The translations under genes were made by a program, and so were the position numbers. DNA of 64,000 nt, from the NCBI RefSeq assembly GCF_002008365.1, contig NZ_MRDL01000001.1:288907-352906 (forward strand), given 5' to 3'. Positions 42,508 through 52,620 of this stretch are shown here, piece after piece. Origin of the DNA: Rhizobium leguminosarum bv. viciae USDA 2370 (GTDB lineage Bacteria; Pseudomonadota; Alphaproteobacteria; Rhizobiales; Rhizobiaceae). Position 1 is the first letter of the stretch. Every line of letters begins with the position of its first letter. The notes under the pieces are model-generated. The model saw only the letters and a list, made by a program, of their open reading frames with translations, was not told the origin of the DNA and searched no databases.

Positions 42508-43782
42508 GTGAATTATTTTAAACAACTCAAGATGGCGGTTCTCGATCCCGGAAATGGGGCGGGAGGTGCGCTCGACCGAAACAACCGCATTGCGGTCTTT
42601 GCCTTTGCAATCCTACCAGGACTTTCGCCGAATTTTAACTCCTTCATCCTCCTCGCGTCGATGCTGTGGGGCGCCTACTCTCTGGCGACAGGCCGCCTTG
42701 CATTGAACCTGTCGAGATCCGACCGGCTGGTTGCCATCGGTATGTCCATCTACCCGCTGGTGATGATCGCCAGCATATTCATCAATCCGCCTTACTCCGA
42801 AGAACTGGACTGGATACTCCGGCTCCTGCCGTTCTTTTCGATCTGGCTGGTACTGCCGCGGATGCGCCAATCTCCCGATGGCCGTCTGGTGCCGCTCTTC
42901 ATCCTCGGCGCAGGGATTGGCATGATCGTCACCTTTGTCTTCAGTCTCCTGCAGATCATGTTTCTGATGTCCAGGGCAGAAGCTGGGACTTCGAACGCTG
43001 CACTGCTGGGGATCATAGGCGTTCTCTTCGGCGGCATTGCGCTTCTCAACGTTCAATCTCCAAGAAGCGTGGAGCAAAGAATTGCGATATTGGGATATGC
43101 CGCCGGTCTAGGCTGCGTTCTGCTCTCCGGAACGCGCTCGGCCTGGCTGGTCATTCCCGTCCATATCCTCATCTTTATCTGGTTTTTTCGCAAACGCGGC
43201 TTCCATCTGAGCTTGCGCAGCCTCGCCATTACCGGCTCCTTGCTGTTTGTGGGCCTTGTTGCCTTAGGTAGCGGCCCGGTTTTTCATCGCATTCAGGAGC
43301 TTCAGGAAAATCTGACATCGGTCGAACGCACCGACGGTGAGATCACCTCGCTCAGCGCGAGGTTCGCTTTGTACAAAGGTGCACTATCGGCAATCAGTAA
43401 GGATCCGTTGACTGGTTACGGCCCGCAAAACCGGATGGCTTCGGTTCTGGCGGAGTTGCCTGAAAACATAAGGCCACAACTGTCCTTCACGCATGTCCAC
43501 AACGGTTTTCTGACCGCGGGAATCGATGCCGGCGTTTTCGGCATCGCGGCGCTTTCGCTGATGCTGCTCACACCGGTGATCGGGGCGTGGAGAAAAGAAG
43601 CCGGGCCGGGCCGGGACCTCGCCATTGCGCTCGCTCTTCTGCTCTTCAGCAGCTACGTCATTACCGGCAGCTTTGGCATCATGTTTAACCAGAAGGCTCT
43701 GGATCCGATCTTCGCCTATATGGTCGCCCTGATCTGCACGGATCGAGGCAGCATACGGTTTGCGCCTGTCGTTCGGAGCTAA
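42508..43782 (+). CDS. O-antigen ligase / polymerase family membrane protein
   Basis: A 424-residue protein with about ten to twelve membrane segments and a long periplasmic loop between the last segments (FHRIQELQENLTSVERTDGE onward). SFTHVHNGFLTAGIDAG near residue 330 matches the conserved H-N-x-x-L motif of the Wzy_C/WaaL family. Acts at the periplasmic face in joining or polymerising surface polysaccharide. The start is GTG 42508 with a weak ribosome site. Convergent with the CapD-like gene, 20 bases apart. Confidence 0.82.
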   Translation: MNYFKQLKMAVLDPGNGAGGALDRNNRIAVFAFAILPGLSPNFNSFILLASMLWGAYSLATGRLALNLSRSDRLVAIGMSIYPLVMIASIFINPPYSEELDWILRLLPFFSIWLVLPRMRQSPDGRLVPLFILGAGIGMIVTFVFSLLQIMFLMSRAEAGTSNAALLGIIGVLFGGIALLNVQSPRSVEQRIAILGYAAGLGCVLLSGTRSAWLVIPVHILIFIWFFRKRGFHLSLRSLAITGSLLFVGLVALGSGPVFHRIQELQENLTSVERTDGEITSLSARFALYKGALSAISKDPLTGYGPQNRMASVLAELPENIRPQLSFTHVHNGFLTAGIDAGVFGIAALSLMLLTPVIGAWRKEAGPGRDLAIALALLLFSSYVITGSFGIMFNQKALDPIFAYMVALICTDRGSIRFAPVVRS

Positions 43783-43802
43783 CGTCTGCAGGCCCTGACG
43801 TC

Positions 43803-45797
43803 TCAGGCCGCCGTATTGGTTTCGGCGCCGGTGAAGGCCAGATCCGAGACTTCACCGGTTGAGGAGTAGCCGGAGACGAGCTCCGCCAACATCGCGCGTG
43901 CCGCGACCATATCGTTTCGATCCAATACCGCATTGAGCGAGTTGAGCTTTTTCGAAAGCTCCGGCCAGAAGAGGAAATCCTCGCGCGCCTTCATAATACG
44001 AGGATGTTCGGTTGTTTCAGGGTTGTCGCCGATCAAAAGTTCTTCGTAGAGCTTCTCGCCGGGCCTGAGGCCGGTAACGGAAAGCTCGATATCCCCTTCA
44101 GGATTGTCATCGTCGCGGAGGGTCAGCCCGGAAAGCTCTACCATCTTGCGGGCGAGATCGGCGATGCGCACGGGTTCTCCCATGTCGAGCAGGAAAACAT
44201 CTCCGCCCTCGGCCATCGCGCCAGCCTGGATGACGAGTTGCGAGGCTTCCGAAATGGTCATGAAGTAGCGGGTTATCTCAGGATGTGTCAGGGTAACGGG
44301 GCCGCCTTCCTTGATCTGCTGCCTGAAAAGCGGCACGACGGATCCGGACGAACCGAGTACATTCCCAAAGCGGACCATGGAAAAATTGGTTCGCATTCTG
44401 TCGGTTGTAGACTCCGCTGCGAGCGCCTGCAGAACCATCTCCGCCAGTCTCTTGCTGGCCCCCATCACGTTCGTGGGACGCACGGCCTTGTCTGTACTGA
44501 TCAGCACGAAATTCGAAACGCCGCATTTATTGGCCGCGCGCGCCGTGACCAGCGTACCCATGACATTGTTCTTGATGCCTTCCACGGCATTATGTTCGAC
44601 AAGGGGCACATGCTTGTAAGCGGCTGCATGATAGAGCGTGTGAGGTCGCCAGCTCTGCATGATATGTTCCATGCGATCCTGGTCGCGAACGGAACAAAGA
44701 ATTGGGACGATCTGCAGATCTTCTTGTCTGTACAGCTCGGCCAGCTTCTGCAATTCGGCATGGATATTATAAAGCGCAAACTCGTTCTGATCGAGGAGGA
44801 TCAGGGTGGAAGGCTCGTTGCGTAGAATCTGGCGGCACAACTCGCCGCCGATCGAGCCACCAGCACCCGTGACCATAACCACCTTTTTACGCATCGCCTT
44901 GTCGAGCAACTCCTGCCGTGGCGCGACCGCTTCTCTCCCCAGCAGATCTTCGATCTCCAGCTCACGGATGTCGGAGACGGCGATGCGTCCCTGAGCCAGG
45001 GCCGTGAGATCGGGCAATGTACGAACATTGACCCTGGCTTTGCGGATGTGCTCCAGGATTTCGTTGCGACGCTGTCGCGATGCGGATGGAAGAGCAAGAA
45101 GTACATTGTGGACGCCAAGAGCTTCGGCAAGCACCGGAAGATCCGAGGGGTCATAGATCGGCAAACCACCCATGACGCCGCCCTTGAGACGCGGATCATC
45201 ATCCAGATAGCCGACGACATTGAGTTCGGCGCTGTTCATCAAGGCAGCCGCCAGTTGCCGCCCGGCCTTCCCCGCCCCATAGATCAACACCTTGGCGAGC
45301 ATATTCTTGTGAAGGATGCGCTGGTAGGCATCCCCGAGCCAGTAGCGGATACCCAGCCTCGACAGCCCGATCGCAATCAACAGCAGGAAGGGCTGGAGGA
45401 TGCCGACGGTTCTCGGAACGCCCGGCACACTGAGGGCGGTAAATATCGTCATGAAGGCAAAGCCGTAGATCGCAATCGCCTTCAGAACAGTAATGAAAGC
45501 AGCCATATTGGCATAACGAAAGATCGCCCGATACATACCCATGACGATGAAAATGGGAAGTGCCATGCACAAGGAAACGAAGACCGGCAACCACTGGACG
45601 CCGGTCAGCACCGTCCATTCGTTGAGGCGGAAGCAATAGGCCAGCCAGATGGTTAGAACGCAAAAGCTGGAATCCACCAGCAAAGCCAGAGCACGTTTGG
45701 CAACCCGCGGCATCGCCAACAGAGGGGCGACGAGCGCTTGCATCGGCTTTAAGAACCATCCTGAGCGCGATGTCTCAGCGGGGGTATTTTCAGGCAT
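43803..45797 (-). CDS. Membrane-bound nucleotide-sugar 4,6-dehydratase (CapD/WbpM type)
   Basis: A 664-residue protein. Four N-terminal membrane segments (residues about 30-150) are followed by a first Rossmann-like domain (VLIYGAGKAGRQLAAALM) and then the SDR catalytic domain with MVTGAGGSIGGELCRQI (NAD(P) binding) and a YKHVPLVEHN segment. FlaA1/WbpM-type enzymes convert UDP-GlcNAc to its 4-keto-6-deoxy form for polysaccharide repeat units. Downstream of the sugar transferase gene on the same strand (121-base gap), together building surface polysaccharide. Confidence 0.9.
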   Translation of the reverse strand: MPENTPAETSRSGWFLKPMQALVAPLLAMPRVAKRALALLVDSSFCVLTIWLAYCFRLNEWTVLTGVQWLPVFVSLCMALPIFIVMGMYRAIFRYANMAAFITVLKAIAIYGFAFMTIFTALSVPGVPRTVGILQPFLLLIAIGLSRLGIRYWLGDAYQRILHKNMLAKVLIYGAGKAGRQLAAALMNSAELNVVGYLDDDPRLKGGVMGGLPIYDPSDLPVLAEALGVHNVLLALPSASRQRRNEILEHIRKARVNVRTLPDLTALAQGRIAVSDIRELEIEDLLGREAVAPRQELLDKAMRKKVVMVTGAGGSIGGELCRQILRNEPSTLILLDQNEFALYNIHAELQKLAELYRQEDLQIVPILCSVRDQDRMEHIMQSWRPHTLYHAAAYKHVPLVEHNAVEGIKNNVMGTLVTARAANKCGVSNFVLISTDKAVRPTNVMGASKRLAEMVLQALAAESTTDRMRTNFSMVRFGNVLGSSGSVVPLFRQQIKEGGPVTLTHPEITRYFMTISEASQLVIQAGAMAEGGDVFLLDMGEPVRIADLARKMVELSGLTLRDDDNPEGDIELSVTGLRPGEKLYEELLIGDNPETTEHPRIMKAREDFLFWPELSKKLNSLNAVLDRNDMVAARAMLAELVSGYSSTGEVSDLAFTGAETNTAA

Positions 45798-45918
45798 TGC
45801 TTACCAGCGTTTCGCAGATCGATCGACACCACCTTCTTGTCATTTTCTGCAACGAGCGCAACTGAAATAATCGGAAACCAAGGTCTTCCGCACTGCTTAT
45901 CTATCAGAAGTAGGTAGC

Positions 45919-46527
45919 TTAATGCCTTATTCCCTTACGGCGGATTACCTTCTCGGCCGTCATAAACAGGATGCTTATGTCGAGGCCGAGCGAGCGACGT
46001 TCGAGATATTCGATATCGAATTTAACCTTCTCCGGAATCGGCAATTCGTCACGTCCGTTGATCTGCGCCCATCCCGTCAATCCGGGCAAGAGCTTGTCGA
46101 CGCCATGGGCCGTCCGCAATTCTATTAGGTCGTATTGATTGTAGAGTGCCGGCCGTGGGCCGACGAAACTCATCTTCCCCTCGAGAATGCACCAGAGCTG
46201 CGGCAGTTCATCGAGGCTGGATTTGCGTAGAAACGAGCCGATGGGCGTCAGAAACCGATCCGGGTTTTCAAGCAGATGCGTGGCCACCGTCGGCGTGTCG
46301 ACGCGCATGCTGCGAAACTTTGGCATCAGAAAGATCTGATTGAAACGGCCGACACGTTTTGACCAATAGAGGATTGGTCCCGGCGAGGTAAGGCGAACAC
46401 ACAGAGCGACGATGAGGATTGGAAGGAGCAGGATCACCGACGCAATCAAAGCCAGCAAAAAATCCACCGCCCGTTTCAAACCCATGCTCCGCAGCTCCGC
46501 GCCATCGACCGACCATCCGCCGTTCAC
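45919..46527 (-). CDS. Undecaprenyl-phosphate sugar transferase (PglC-like, short form)
   Basis: A 202-residue phosphoglycosyl transferase. One N-terminal reentrant hydrophobic segment (FLLALIASVILLLPILIVAL) is followed by TSPGPILYWSKRVGRF, MPKFRSMRV, SLDELPQLWCILEGKMSFVG (catalytic Asp-Glu pair) and GPRPALYNQY. It moves a sugar phosphate to undecaprenyl phosphate at the start of surface polysaccharide assembly. The start GTG 46527 may be replaced by ATG 46485 (GLKRAVDF), which matches the shorter family members. Likely operon with the CapD-like gene. Confidence 0.88.
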   Translation of the reverse strand: MNGGWSVDGAELRSMGLKRAVDFLLALIASVILLLPILIVALCVRLTSPGPILYWSKRVGRFNQIFLMPKFRSMRVDTPTVATHLLENPDRFLTPIGSFLRKSSLDELPQLWCILEGKMSFVGPRPALYNQYDLIELRTAHGVDKLLPGLTGWAQINGRDELPIPEKVKFDIEYLERRSLGLDISILFMTAEKVIRRKGIRH

Positions 46528-46724
46528 GCTATCGCCTGCCGTATCGTCAAAAAGCGTTTCGCGTCAACTGGAGGACATGGTGTTTTATCTATAGGCATGC
46601 TCGATCGATCATCGACCTGTTGGCCCCCTCCCGCCATGCCCGTCTGGGTTCCACCACGCTGCAAACCGGTCGGCTGCTTCCCCCGGGAGGCTGATCATGG
46701 GTCTTATGCACCCCCGCGGTTGGC

Positions 46725-46874
46725 AGCTTGTTTGGCCGATACGGACCGACACCGCTCGTCGTCCCGGGTGCCATTCTGCTTAATATGCTGATGTGGCCCC
46801 TGACATTCGTCCAGCAGGACACCTCATTCTGGCTGCTGCCCGTGGCCCACTGGAACGACCACTCCGCACGCTGA
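46725..46874 (+). pseudogene. Remnant of an MFS transporter gene
   Basis: An in-frame fragment of about 49 codons, reading LFGRYGPTPLVVPGAILL and then MWPLTFVQQDTSFW before TGA at 46872. This resembles an internal segment of DHA2-type MFS exporters (RFGPTPLLVPG, followed by a helix). No start and no flanking sequence of such a gene remain. It is a decayed fragment; assignment is from recall of the family pattern. Confidence 0.5.
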
Positions 46875-46917
46875 GTTGCGTCCCATAAAAGGTTGTCGGA
46901 GGGCTGTAGCGGCAATT

Positions 46918-47010
46918 TTGGCGAAAGGGACTGGCGACGCCTGCGTGGCGAAAAGATCGGCTTTGTTCTTCAGGATGCGCTCGTGTCGCTTGATCCGCTC
47001 CGGCGGATTT
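46918..47010 (+). pseudogene. Remnant of a peptide ABC transporter ATPase gene
   Basis: The frame reads FGERDWRRLRGEKIGFVLQD followed by ALVSLDPLRRI, matching the Q-loop region of DppD/OppD-type ATPases (ERxWRRLRGxxIGxVxQD...SLDPLxxI). Walker A, signature and Walker B are all missing. It stands between unrelated fragments, so only a short piece of the gene survived. Confidence 0.6.
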
Positions 47011-47026
47011 CCTTGCCGCTCAGCGC

Positions 47027-47162
47027 GGAGCGATCGTCGCCACGCCCGACGAAGTCATGACAATGATCGACCGACATGGCATTTTCAGCATAGGCATTGC
47101 CCACACGGATGCCCACGTGCTGGCGCAGCCGCGAGCTGGCAACTGTCCCAAATTAACCCATT
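47027..47162 (+). pseudogene. Remnant of a VapC-like PIN-domain toxin gene
   Basis: In a different frame from the ABC remnant: TPDEVMTMIDRHGIFSIGIA followed by HTDAHVLAQP and a stop (TAA). This resembles the C-terminal part of VapC toxins (EVLxLIDRHxLxGxGIGxVDAHLLAS) with its conserved Asp. The N-terminal PIN residues and any VapB antitoxin are absent. Confidence 0.5.
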
Positions 47163-47227
47163 AATTAGCATTCTCTTGCATGCGCGGACTGCGATGTTAC
47201 CCTCGCCGACATCGTGGGGGATCGCGT

Positions 47228-47485
47228 ATGACGATTGAAGAGCTGATCGATTTACAGGAAGCCGGCTCAAGGGCGCGGGTGCTCGGCCTGAAGGCTCACG
47301 AAAACCCATATCTCGCCGCCGATAGGATGCCTACTGGTGATACCAGTGCCCTCGGGGATTGGCTTGCGCGTCACGACGCGTGGAAGTTCGGTTGGGAAGC
47401 GGAGGACGCTAGCCGCGAAGGTAGGATTGCTGCGCACTTCAAGGAGTTGATCTCTGCTGCCAAACAACGTGCGCTCGATACGTAA
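47228..47485 (+). CDS. Small RMF/CrpP-like protein
   Basis: An 85-residue soluble protein: EELIDLQEAGSRARVLGLKA, ENPYLAADR, LGDWLARHDAWKFGWEAEDA. The order G-x-x-AR-x-x-G, NPY, then W...W-x-x-GW recalls ribosome modulation factor and CrpP-type proteins, though it is longer and lacks their Cys. GGGGGAT precedes ATG 47228. It lies just after the graveyard and appears intact. Function is not established; a ribosome or RNA role is a guess. Confidence 0.6.
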   Translation: MTIEELIDLQEAGSRARVLGLKAHENPYLAADRMPTGDTSALGDWLARHDAWKFGWEAEDASREGRIAAHFKELISAAKQRALDT

Positions 47486-47579
47486 CGTTACTGATGGCGG
47501 TTTGCTAGCGAAGAGTTAGGTTTTCTTGCCCCGTCGCAGCGAAGGATCCGCACCTCTTTTGCCATTGGATTGCCGGCGT

Positions 47580-49382
47580 TCAGGTCTTTTCGAAGAGCGG
47601 CGAGATCACCATTTCCGGCACCAGCACCAGACCCTTGTCGGTTATCCGGATTTCCGGGATGACCGACAGCGGGATGAGGTTGAAGCCCATATAGGCGATG
47701 GTGCAGCCCGCCTTTTCCCATTCGAGCTTCAAGGCCTTTACCTCGTCCGCGACCTGGTGCACGCGCTTGTCGGACAAAAGCCCGGCGATCGGCAGTGGCA
47801 CCATGGCCGTCACCTTGCCGTCCATCACGACACAGACGCCACCTTGCTTTTCTTCGATCGCGTCGAGCGCCACCTGCATGTCCGCTGCATTGGTGCCGGC
47901 GACGATAATGTTGTGGCTGTCGTGGCCGACCGAGGATGCGACCGCGCCTTGTCTGAGCCCGAAGCCGTTGAGCAGTCCGTGGGCGATATTGCCGGCAGAC
48001 TTGCCATGACGCTCCACCACCGTCACGAAGCAGAGGTCGTGCCTGTCGAAATGCGGCTGCCAGTCATTGGCCGGTTCCAGCGTGACGGTGACATGGCCCA
48101 GCGTAATGCCAGGCAGCTCCGTCTTGATCGTATGAGCGACGACCGTCTCCGTCGGCAGGTCCGGTGTCAGCTTGAGATTTTTTGGCAGCTTGACCGTGTG
48201 GTAGGCGGTATCCGGATAGCGGTATGGTTTCGACAGGGTTTCGTCGAGGATCGGCGTGATCTTCTTGCCGTCGACGACGAGCTCGCCACCATACCAGGTA
48301 CTGACCGGCGTAAGGTCGTCGCTGAGAAGCACCAGGTCGGCGCGGCGTCCGCCACCCAGACCGCCGATTTCGCCTTCCATGCCGAACCGCGTCGCACCGT
48401 GCAGCGAACCCATCGCCCAGGCCTGTTCCGGCCTCATGCCGTATTTCACGGCTTCGCGCGTCACCCAGTCGAGGCCGAAGGCGAGCAGGTCTTCCGCATC
48501 ACGATCGTCGGTGCAGACGGCGACGCGCTTGTGGGAAGCGCCGAGCTCGGTGATCGTCTTGATCGCCTGCGGTAGCGAATGCCAAGGCGTCGTCGGTGGG
48601 CCGCCGCGCAGGAAGATCCACAGGCCGGCTTCCAGGAGGTCGTCGGCAATGTCGCGGTCGATGGCTTCATGCGTGTCGGTGACACCGGATGCCGCATAGG
48701 CGGCAACGAACTCTCGCCCGTAGACATGACCCGACACCGGCCTGCCGCGCTCGAGTGCCGCAGCCAGGATCGCATGGCTGCGCTCGTCGCCCATCGCGAC
48801 CGGGACGAAATCCATTTTCTCACCAAGAGCCACTGCTTCTGGCCATTTGTCGAACAGGGCGGCGATCTTGTCCGGCGTCAGGTCGCCGCCGGCTGTTTCC
48901 AGATCCGGCGTCGTCGCCGGCACGGTGCTCGGCACGGTCAGGAAGATGGATAGCGGCGCCTGCCGTGCATCCTCGAGCATGGCCTCGACGCCGTCGACGT
49001 CCATGACGTTTCCGATCTCGTGGCTGTCGCAGAAGATCGTCGTCGTGCCGTTGAGGAGGGCCGCTTCGGCATAGGCGCAGGCCGTCACCATCGAGGATTC
49101 GATATGGATATGCGGATCGACCAGGCCGGGGGCGATGATGCCGCCCTTGGCGTCGTAGAGCTTAGCGCTCCCGCCCCTGTAGCTACCAGCCGGCTTCACG
49201 GCAGCAATGCGGCCACCCGAAATCCAGACTTCCCGTCCTTCGAGAAAGCGCTCCGAATAGGTGGACAAGACGCGCGCGCCCTGGATGACCAGATCGGGTT
49301 CGCGACGAGCGGAGGCGACATCGGCAAGACGACGGGTCATGGTCGAGAGCGGCTGAACGGAGAAGCGGGTAAGCGTGCTCAT
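47580..49382 (-). CDS. ade: Adenine deaminase
   Basis: A 600-residue amidohydrolase of the AdeC family that deaminates adenine to hypoxanthine. Seen: [15 protein letters not shown] (metal-binding His pair), [20 protein letters not shown] (His and Glu), [14 protein letters not shown] and [18 protein letters not shown]. The start ATG 49382 follows ATGAGG; the frame extends 282 bases further without support. Length fits the family. It stands alone on the minus strand. Confidence 0.92.
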   Translation of the reverse strand: MSTLTRFSVQPLSTMTRRLADVASARREPDLVIQGARVLSTYSERFLEGREVWISGGRIAAVKPAGSYRGGSAKLYDAKGGIIAPGLVDPHIHIESSMVTACAYAEAALLNGTTTIFCDSHEIGNVMDVDGVEAMLEDARQAPLSIFLTVPSTVPATTPDLETAGGDLTPDKIAALFDKWPEAVALGEKMDFVPVAMGDERSHAILAAALERGRPVSGHVYGREFVAAYAASGVTDTHEAIDRDIADDLLEAGLWIFLRGGPPTTPWHSLPQAIKTITELGASHKRVAVCTDDRDAEDLLAFGLDWVTREAVKYGMRPEQAWAMGSLHGATRFGMEGEIGGLGGGRRADLVLLSDDLTPVSTWYGGELVVDGKKITPILDETLSKPYRYPDTAYHTVKLPKNLKLTPDLPTETVVAHTIKTELPGITLGHVTVTLEPANDWQPHFDRHDLCFVTVVERHGKSAGNIAHGLLNGFGLRQGAVASSVGHDSHNIIVAGTNAADMQVALDAIEEKQGGVCVVMDGKVTAMVPLPIAGLLSDKRVHQVADEVKALKLEWEKAGCTIAYMGFNLIPLSVIPEIRITDKGLVLVPEMVISPLFEKT

Positions 49383-49825
49383 GAAAACCTCATTTCCAGG
49401 GCGGGAGAACAGGCAAGATTGTAAGGAACGCCATCGAGGGAAGGAAGCGAGAATAGTTGTTGTCACTGGCGTGGGCACCAGCCTACTGGATCGGGGCAAC
49501 AGGCAGGGATGCCCTACCGCTCGGGCCATCGAGCAGAACTGACAAACGTCTGGCGAGGACATAAGGCTTGGCAGAACGACTTCATCGGACCGGACCAGCC
49601 CCTTTCGCCGGCGGCAGAATGCAGAAACGAAAGAGGCTGCCACCCGGAGCCGGACAAGCGGCATGGCGCCGGTCGCATCGAAGCTAATGCAAGATCCCCC
49701 TATCCAGTCCTGACCTGGAACGAGTTCGTCCTCCTGCTGGCTCCGCGGTCGGAGCGACCGGCATCGTTCATCCCGATGTCGAGAAATCTTGTCTTGAACG
49801 TCATCCGGTTTCCCTCACGGTTTCT
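49383..49825. other. Intergenic region upstream of the adenine deaminase gene
   Basis: 443 bases without a supported gene; plus-strand open frames here run into the complement of lhgO and are shadows. The right part must hold the ade promoter on the minus strand. No purine riboswitch fold could be recognised. Confidence 0.4.
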
Positions 49826-51019
49826 TCAGCCGGCGGAAAAGCACCTGTCGGCGATATCCCGGCCGATCGGGATCGACGACGTGGCTGCCGGCGACGGCGC
49901 ATTGCAGACGTGCAGCATGCGACCCGTCTTTAGGAACAGAAAATCATGCTCCAGACGCCCGTCCCGCATCACGGCCTGGGCCCTGATGCCCGCTTCCATC
50001 GGCTGAAGGTCTTCGAGTGTCAGCGACGGGCAGTATTTGCGGCACGCTTCCAGATAGTTTGTCCGCCACAGCGAGTCCCTGAACTCACGCACGGAGGCGC
50101 CTGCGTTTTTCCAGAGAAGTCGCCATAGGCCCGGAAACGAGAGACACTCGCGGAGATCCCAGATGTTTATGCTGAATTTCGGATACCCCTCGCGCGCCAT
50201 TCCCAGAACCGCATTGGGTCCGACGGTAAGGCTGCCGTCGATCATCTTGGTGACATGAATGCCAAGGAATGGAAGCGACGGATCGGGCACCGGATAGATC
50301 AGGTGCCTGACCAGTCCATTCCGCGACGGCGGCAGGCGGAAATATTCGCCCCTGAACGGTATGATCTGATGATCGATCTTGAGGCCCGCAAGTTTGGCGA
50401 TGCGGTCGGACTGCAGACCGGCGCAGGCGATCAGCTGTCTGGCCCGCCATTGACGCTCACCCGCTGCAATCTCGACGAGATCCGAGGTTTCTCGGATCGC
50501 GGAAACCTGCGTATTCAATTCGATTTCCACGCCCTGAGCGGTCAGATGAGCGCCCATGGCGACGCACACAGCCTTGTAGTCGACGATACCCGTCGCCCGA
50601 ACGAAAATTGCCGCGACGCCTTCGACCATGGGCTCGCGTTGTTTCAGCGTATTCCGATCGAGCCATTCGATATCGATGTTGTTGATCTTTGCCCGTTCGG
50701 CCAGGTCCTTCAGGCGGCGGTGTTCGAGCTCGTTGGTGGCAACCACCAGTTTTCCGCATTGTTCATAAGGTACACTCTTCTCCCTGCAGAACGCCTTGAT
50801 GGCATCGGCCCCCTCCCGACAAAGGCGCGCTTTCAAGCTGCCTGGCGCATAGTAGATTCCCGCGTGGATGACGCCGCTGTTGTGCCCTGTCTGGTGGACG
50901 GCCAAGCCAGGCTCTTTTTCAAGGAGAACTACACTTGCACCGGGCCGCTTTTCCAGAACGGCCATGGCGGTGGCAAGACCAACTATGCCGCCGCCTATAA
51001 TGCAGACGTCGTGAATCAT
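49826..51019 (-). CDS. lhgO: L-2-hydroxyglutarate oxidase
   Basis: About 397 residues, FAD-dependent DAO-family oxidase. N-terminal dinucleotide site VCIIGGGIVGLATAMAVLEK, then QTGHNSGVIHAGIYYAPGSL (substrate region typical of LhgO), IVDYKAVCVAM and a C-terminal HVCNAPSPAATSSIPIG FAD contact. It oxidises L-2-hydroxyglutarate to 2-oxoglutarate, passing electrons to quinone or oxygen. Starts at ATG 51031 and 51019 are both possible; the latter was chosen because GGGAATGAG precedes it. No gene partner is evident. Confidence 0.9.
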   Translation of the reverse strand: MIHDVCIIGGGIVGLATAMAVLEKRPGASVVLLEKEPGLAVHQTGHNSGVIHAGIYYAPGSLKARLCREGADAIKAFCREKSVPYEQCGKLVVATNELEHRRLKDLAERAKINNIDIEWLDRNTLKQREPMVEGVAAIFVRATGIVDYKAVCVAMGAHLTAQGVEIELNTQVSAIRETSDLVEIAAGERQWRARQLIACAGLQSDRIAKLAGLKIDHQIIPFRGEYFRLPPSRNGLVRHLIYPVPDPSLPFLGIHVTKMIDGSLTVGPNAVLGMAREGYPKFSINIWDLRECLSFPGLWRLLWKNAGASVREFRDSLWRTNYLEACRKYCPSLTLEDLQPMEAGIRAQAVMRDGRLEHDFLFLKTGRMLHVCNAPSPAATSSIPIGRDIADRCFSAG

Positions 51020-51177
51020 TGCGACACTCATTCCCAATCGATCGAAGTTAACGCCGAAAGCCGGGCAGATCCGACTTCACGAACATGCGGGCGCGACAGG
51101 CCGCGGCTTTGAGACGCGAAATTTCTGCCTTGAATCTTACTCGCGATCCCAGTCCGGGGAGACTGATCCATCACGTC

Positions 51178-52620
51178 CTAAGGTTCGCGTATTGCGTTGT
51201 CGAGGCCACGCAGCAGCGGATACAGGAAATAGGAGATCACCGTGCGGTTGCCGACCTTGATTTCGGTGGTCACAGTCATGCCGGGAAGCAGTCGCACCGG
51301 CACATCTGTGGCATTCAGCCGGGTATCGGCAAGCAGGATCCGCGCCTTGAAAAAGGGGGCGGCCGGCTGGCCGGAGGTGGCGGTCTGCTCCTGTTGGCCG
51401 GTTAGGAAGGTGTCCTGGCTGATGGTCCTCACCTCGCCTGTCGCGGTTCCGTATTTCTGGAACGGATAGGCGTCGAGCTTGATACGGGCTTCCTTGCCGA
51501 CGGCCACCCGGCCGATATCGCGCGTGTTGATCGAGACTTCCGCTTCCAGCGGCACGTTAATGGGCACGAGTGTGACCACCGGCTCCGCCTCCCGCACCAC
51601 CGAACCGACCGAGCGCTGCGCCAGGTCGAGCACGACGGAATCGGCCGGAGCCGTCAGCACGACCATGTTGCGGCGCAGTGCCATCTTCTTTAGTTCCTCG
51701 TCCGCCATGTCACGCTGGCCGCGCAGCTCCACTAATTGCTCCATCGCCGCCCGGCGGAAATCCTCGATGAAGGCCTGCCGGTCCGCCGTCAGCTTGGCAT
51801 AGGAGTGTGCGGCCTCGTCGGCCCGGCCGCGGACGGCTGTCAGATCGGATTCGACGTCGAGGCGGGCGTCGCGCGAACCGAGCAGCGTGATTAGCGAACC
51901 GCTCTGGTTGTCATAGAGCCTCTCCCGCGCTGCTTCGATCTGTGAGAGCCCATCACGTCGGTCATTGAGCACCGCCTCCTGGTTTTTGCTCGCCACAAGA
52001 GCGGCCGATCGGCCGGCGATCTGCTGATCGAAATTCTGCAGCTGCGCCACGTAGAAGGCGCGTCGCTGGCCGAAGAGCTGCGCCTGCAGCATCTGGTCGG
52101 GCGTATCTCCCGCCATCTTCGTATAGTCGTCGCCGGCAAGCTCGGCCTCGATGCGCCTCACCTGGGCGTCGAGCGCGGAGAATTTCGCCTGCTGCTGGTC
52201 GACATCGGCCTGGCTGAAGGTGGCGTCGAGGGTCGCGAGCGTCTGACCGGTATGCACGACCTCGCCGGCCTTCACCTCGATCGTGCGGATGATCGAGGTT
52301 TCGAGCGGCTGGACGACGATGGTCGGCTGGGTGGTGACGAGCTTGCCGGGCGCGATCACCACCTCGTCGATCGAGGAGACCGAGGCCCAGGTGATCGCCG
52401 AAGCAATCAGCGCGGTTACGCAATAGAGCGTCATGCGCGCAACTCTGGGCGGCGCACGTTCCTCGAGCTCGACGGCATCGGATTGGAATTCGGCAATTGC
52501 CGGCGGCAGCGGCGGGCGGGCGGTCAGTTCCCTTCCCTTGCCCGTGGGCGCCTTGTCTGAGGGCGCTTTGTCTGAAGGGACCGGCAGGTTCTCGCTGGGT
52601 TTTCTGGTGTGCGCGTTCAT
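51178..52620 (-). CDS. Type I secretion periplasmic adaptor (HlyD family)
   Basis: About 480 residues. A Pro/Lys-rich cytoplasmic N-terminus precedes one membrane anchor (LYCVTALIASAITWASVSSI), then a first lipoyl half (VIAPGKLVTTQPTIVVQPLE), a long coiled-coil hairpin (residues about 130-320) and the C-terminal half with LTAPADSVVLDLAQRSVGSV and the closing LLPGMTVTTEIKVGNRTVIS motif of HlyD proteins. Its start ATG 52620 overlaps the exporter stop (ATGA), so translation is coupled. It connects the ABC exporter to a TolC-type outer-membrane channel encoded elsewhere. Confidence 0.92.
   Translation of the reverse strand: MNAHTRKPSENLPVPSDKAPSDKAPTGKGRELTARPPLPPAIAEFQSDAVELEERAPPRVARMTLYCVTALIASAITWASVSSIDEVVIAPGKLVTTQPTIVVQPLETSIIRTIEVKAGEVVHTGQTLATLDATFSQADVDQQQAKFSALDAQVRRIEAELAGDDYTKMAGDTPDQMLQAQLFGQRRAFYVAQLQNFDQQIAGRSAALVASKNQEAVLNDRRDGLSQIEAARERLYDNQSGSLITLLGSRDARLDVESDLTAVRGRADEAAHSYAKLTADRQAFIEDFRRAAMEQLVELRGQRDMADEELKKMALRRNMVVLTAPADSVVLDLAQRSVGSVVREAEPVVTLVPINVPLEAEVSINTRDIGRVAVGKEARIKLDAYPFQKYGTATGEVRTISQDTFLTGQQEQTATSGQPAAPFFKARILLADTRLNATDVPVRLLPGMTVTTEIKVGNRTVISYFLYPLLRGLDNAIREP

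Noticed and set aside
49383..49600. Purine riboswitch upstream of ade
   Set aside because: No paired P1-P3 layout or conserved loop bases could be recognised on the minus strand.
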